The notes below the pieces were generated by a model, which was not told where the DNA came from, ran no database searches, and worked only from the letters and a program-made list of their open reading frames with translations. From NCBI GenBank assembly GCA_913061175.1, contig CAJXUF010000006.1:1-33254 (forward strand): a stretch of 33,254 nt of DNA. The letters run 5' to 3'. Origin of the DNA: an uncultured Psychrobacter sp. (GTDB taxonomy: Bacteria > Pseudomonadota > Gammaproteobacteria > Pseudomonadales > Moraxellaceae). This document shows positions 32,882 through 33,254 of this stretch, piece after piece. Made by a program: the position numbers and the translations under genes. Each line of letters starts with the position of its first letter. Positions within the stretch are counted from its first letter, which is position 1.

Positions 32882-33001
32882 AGGTGTAATGACTGTGAAT
32901 ATTCAGATGAGAAGATCATCCTTGAGCAAACGCCTGAATAGTTATATCACCTTTTATCCAATAAGACGACAGGGCGTTATTTGGTGAACGTAAAGGGTTA
33001 G
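32882..33001 (+). pseudogene. Degenerate duplicate of the acuI 3' end
   Basis: In one frame this stretch reads EKIILEQTPE, stop (32939-32941), then LYHLLSNKTTGRYLVNVKG and a final stop (32999-33001). Intact AcuI ends EEITLEQTPEYLDRFMSSK, then VVGRYVVNVKG. The frame, spacing and even the bases after the stop (GGGTTAGGTTT) agree. It is the relic of a second, tandem AcuI-type gene rather than a chance match. Confidence 0.85.
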
Positions 33002-33254
33002 GTTTAATCGTCCTATCTTAGAATATTTTTAACTAATATTTTAGAAGCGTTTGATGAGAAAATATAGTATGAGAATAAAGAATTATAACGTAATTAATAT
33101 TATAATCCTTTATTGATAGTGAATATATAATTTCCACTCTATAACTTTGCAAAACCATATTTTTCTTCGTTAATTTTTATATCTTATTCAAAACTAGCTT
33201 GAAGCTCTAAATAGTAATCTTTTTTCTTAAATATAACAGAATTAACGATATTGG
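33002..33254. other. AT-rich contig tail, no intact gene
   Basis: Very AT-rich sequence up to the window end. On the minus strand a 22-codon open stretch (33184-33252) enters from beyond the window and could be the end of a gene, but it cannot be supported from so little sequence. No adapter is visible at this end. Confidence 0.5.

Noticed and set aside
33184-33252. 22-codon minus-strand open end (NIVNSVIFKKKDYYLELQ...) at the window edge
   Set aside because: Could be the tail of a gene beyond the window, but such residues are expected from any AT-rich stretch and the evidence is too short.
1-33254. CRISPR arrays, tRNA or rRNA genes, insertion sequences
   Set aside because: Looked for regularly spaced repeats, cloverleaf-like segments, rRNA-like blocks and transposase frames; none found.

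Overview
The window reads as a chromosomal contig from a Psychrobacter-like member of the Moraxellaceae. The evidence is the moderate GC content, the N-terminus of Def ([15 protein letters not shown]), a Pseudomonas-type SpeC, and a set of gammaproteobacterial housekeeping genes that are each full length. The first 27 bases are not genomic: they are the end of an Illumina Nextera transposase adapter, so position 1 is the edge of an assembly contig.

Layout. 33-7834 (+): gshA (glutathione), dsbB (disulfide generation), an NlpE-like lipoprotein, mpl (murein peptide recycling), a GlsB/YeaQ-type membrane protein, def and a SpeC-like ornithine/lysine decarboxylase. Most are separate transcription units with clear hairpin terminators. 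7918-11054 (-): a secretin-like periplasmic protein, dapB and dnaJ. 11478-17721: a DUF2939 protein (+), a DsbC-type isomerase lipoprotein (-), rsuA (-), then yigZ, yheT, a hot-dog thioesterase and a DsrE-like protein (all +).

17722-20382 is an AT-rich cassette holding a convergent type II restriction-modification pair. It has a C5-cytosine methyltransferase with an N-terminal helix-turn-helix-like domain, and a NotI-family restriction endonuclease with a cysteine cluster and a D...ExQ active site. The methyltransferase gene carries its conserved motif IX in the wrong frame, which is the most striking oddity of the window.

20383-22765: nitronate monooxygenase, a YgeA-type amino acid racemase and a DUF2798 membrane protein. 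22876-28868 (-): a complete oppABCDF oligopeptide importer operon. Its roughly 1 kb upstream region is non-coding and has a pair of ATCTAGAT palindromes. 29856-32012 (+): two zinc-free MDR-family oxidoreductases, an enoyl-reductase-like protein and AcuI. The right end (32123-33254) is decaying DNA: a membrane-protein gene whose 5' part is out of frame, and a degenerate copy of the 3' end of acuI with an in-frame stop.

The genes serve thiol/disulfide homeostasis (gshA, dsbB, dsbC-like), wall and lysine metabolism (mpl, dapB, opp for peptide uptake), protein maturation (def, dnaJ) and ribosome modification (rsuA). Apart from the restriction-modification cassette I see no mobile element, CRISPR array, tRNA or rRNA. 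No wholly new system is evident. The best leads are the NotI-like cassette with its out-of-frame motif IX, a ParB-site-like 16-mer in yigZ, and the gene remnants at the right end.
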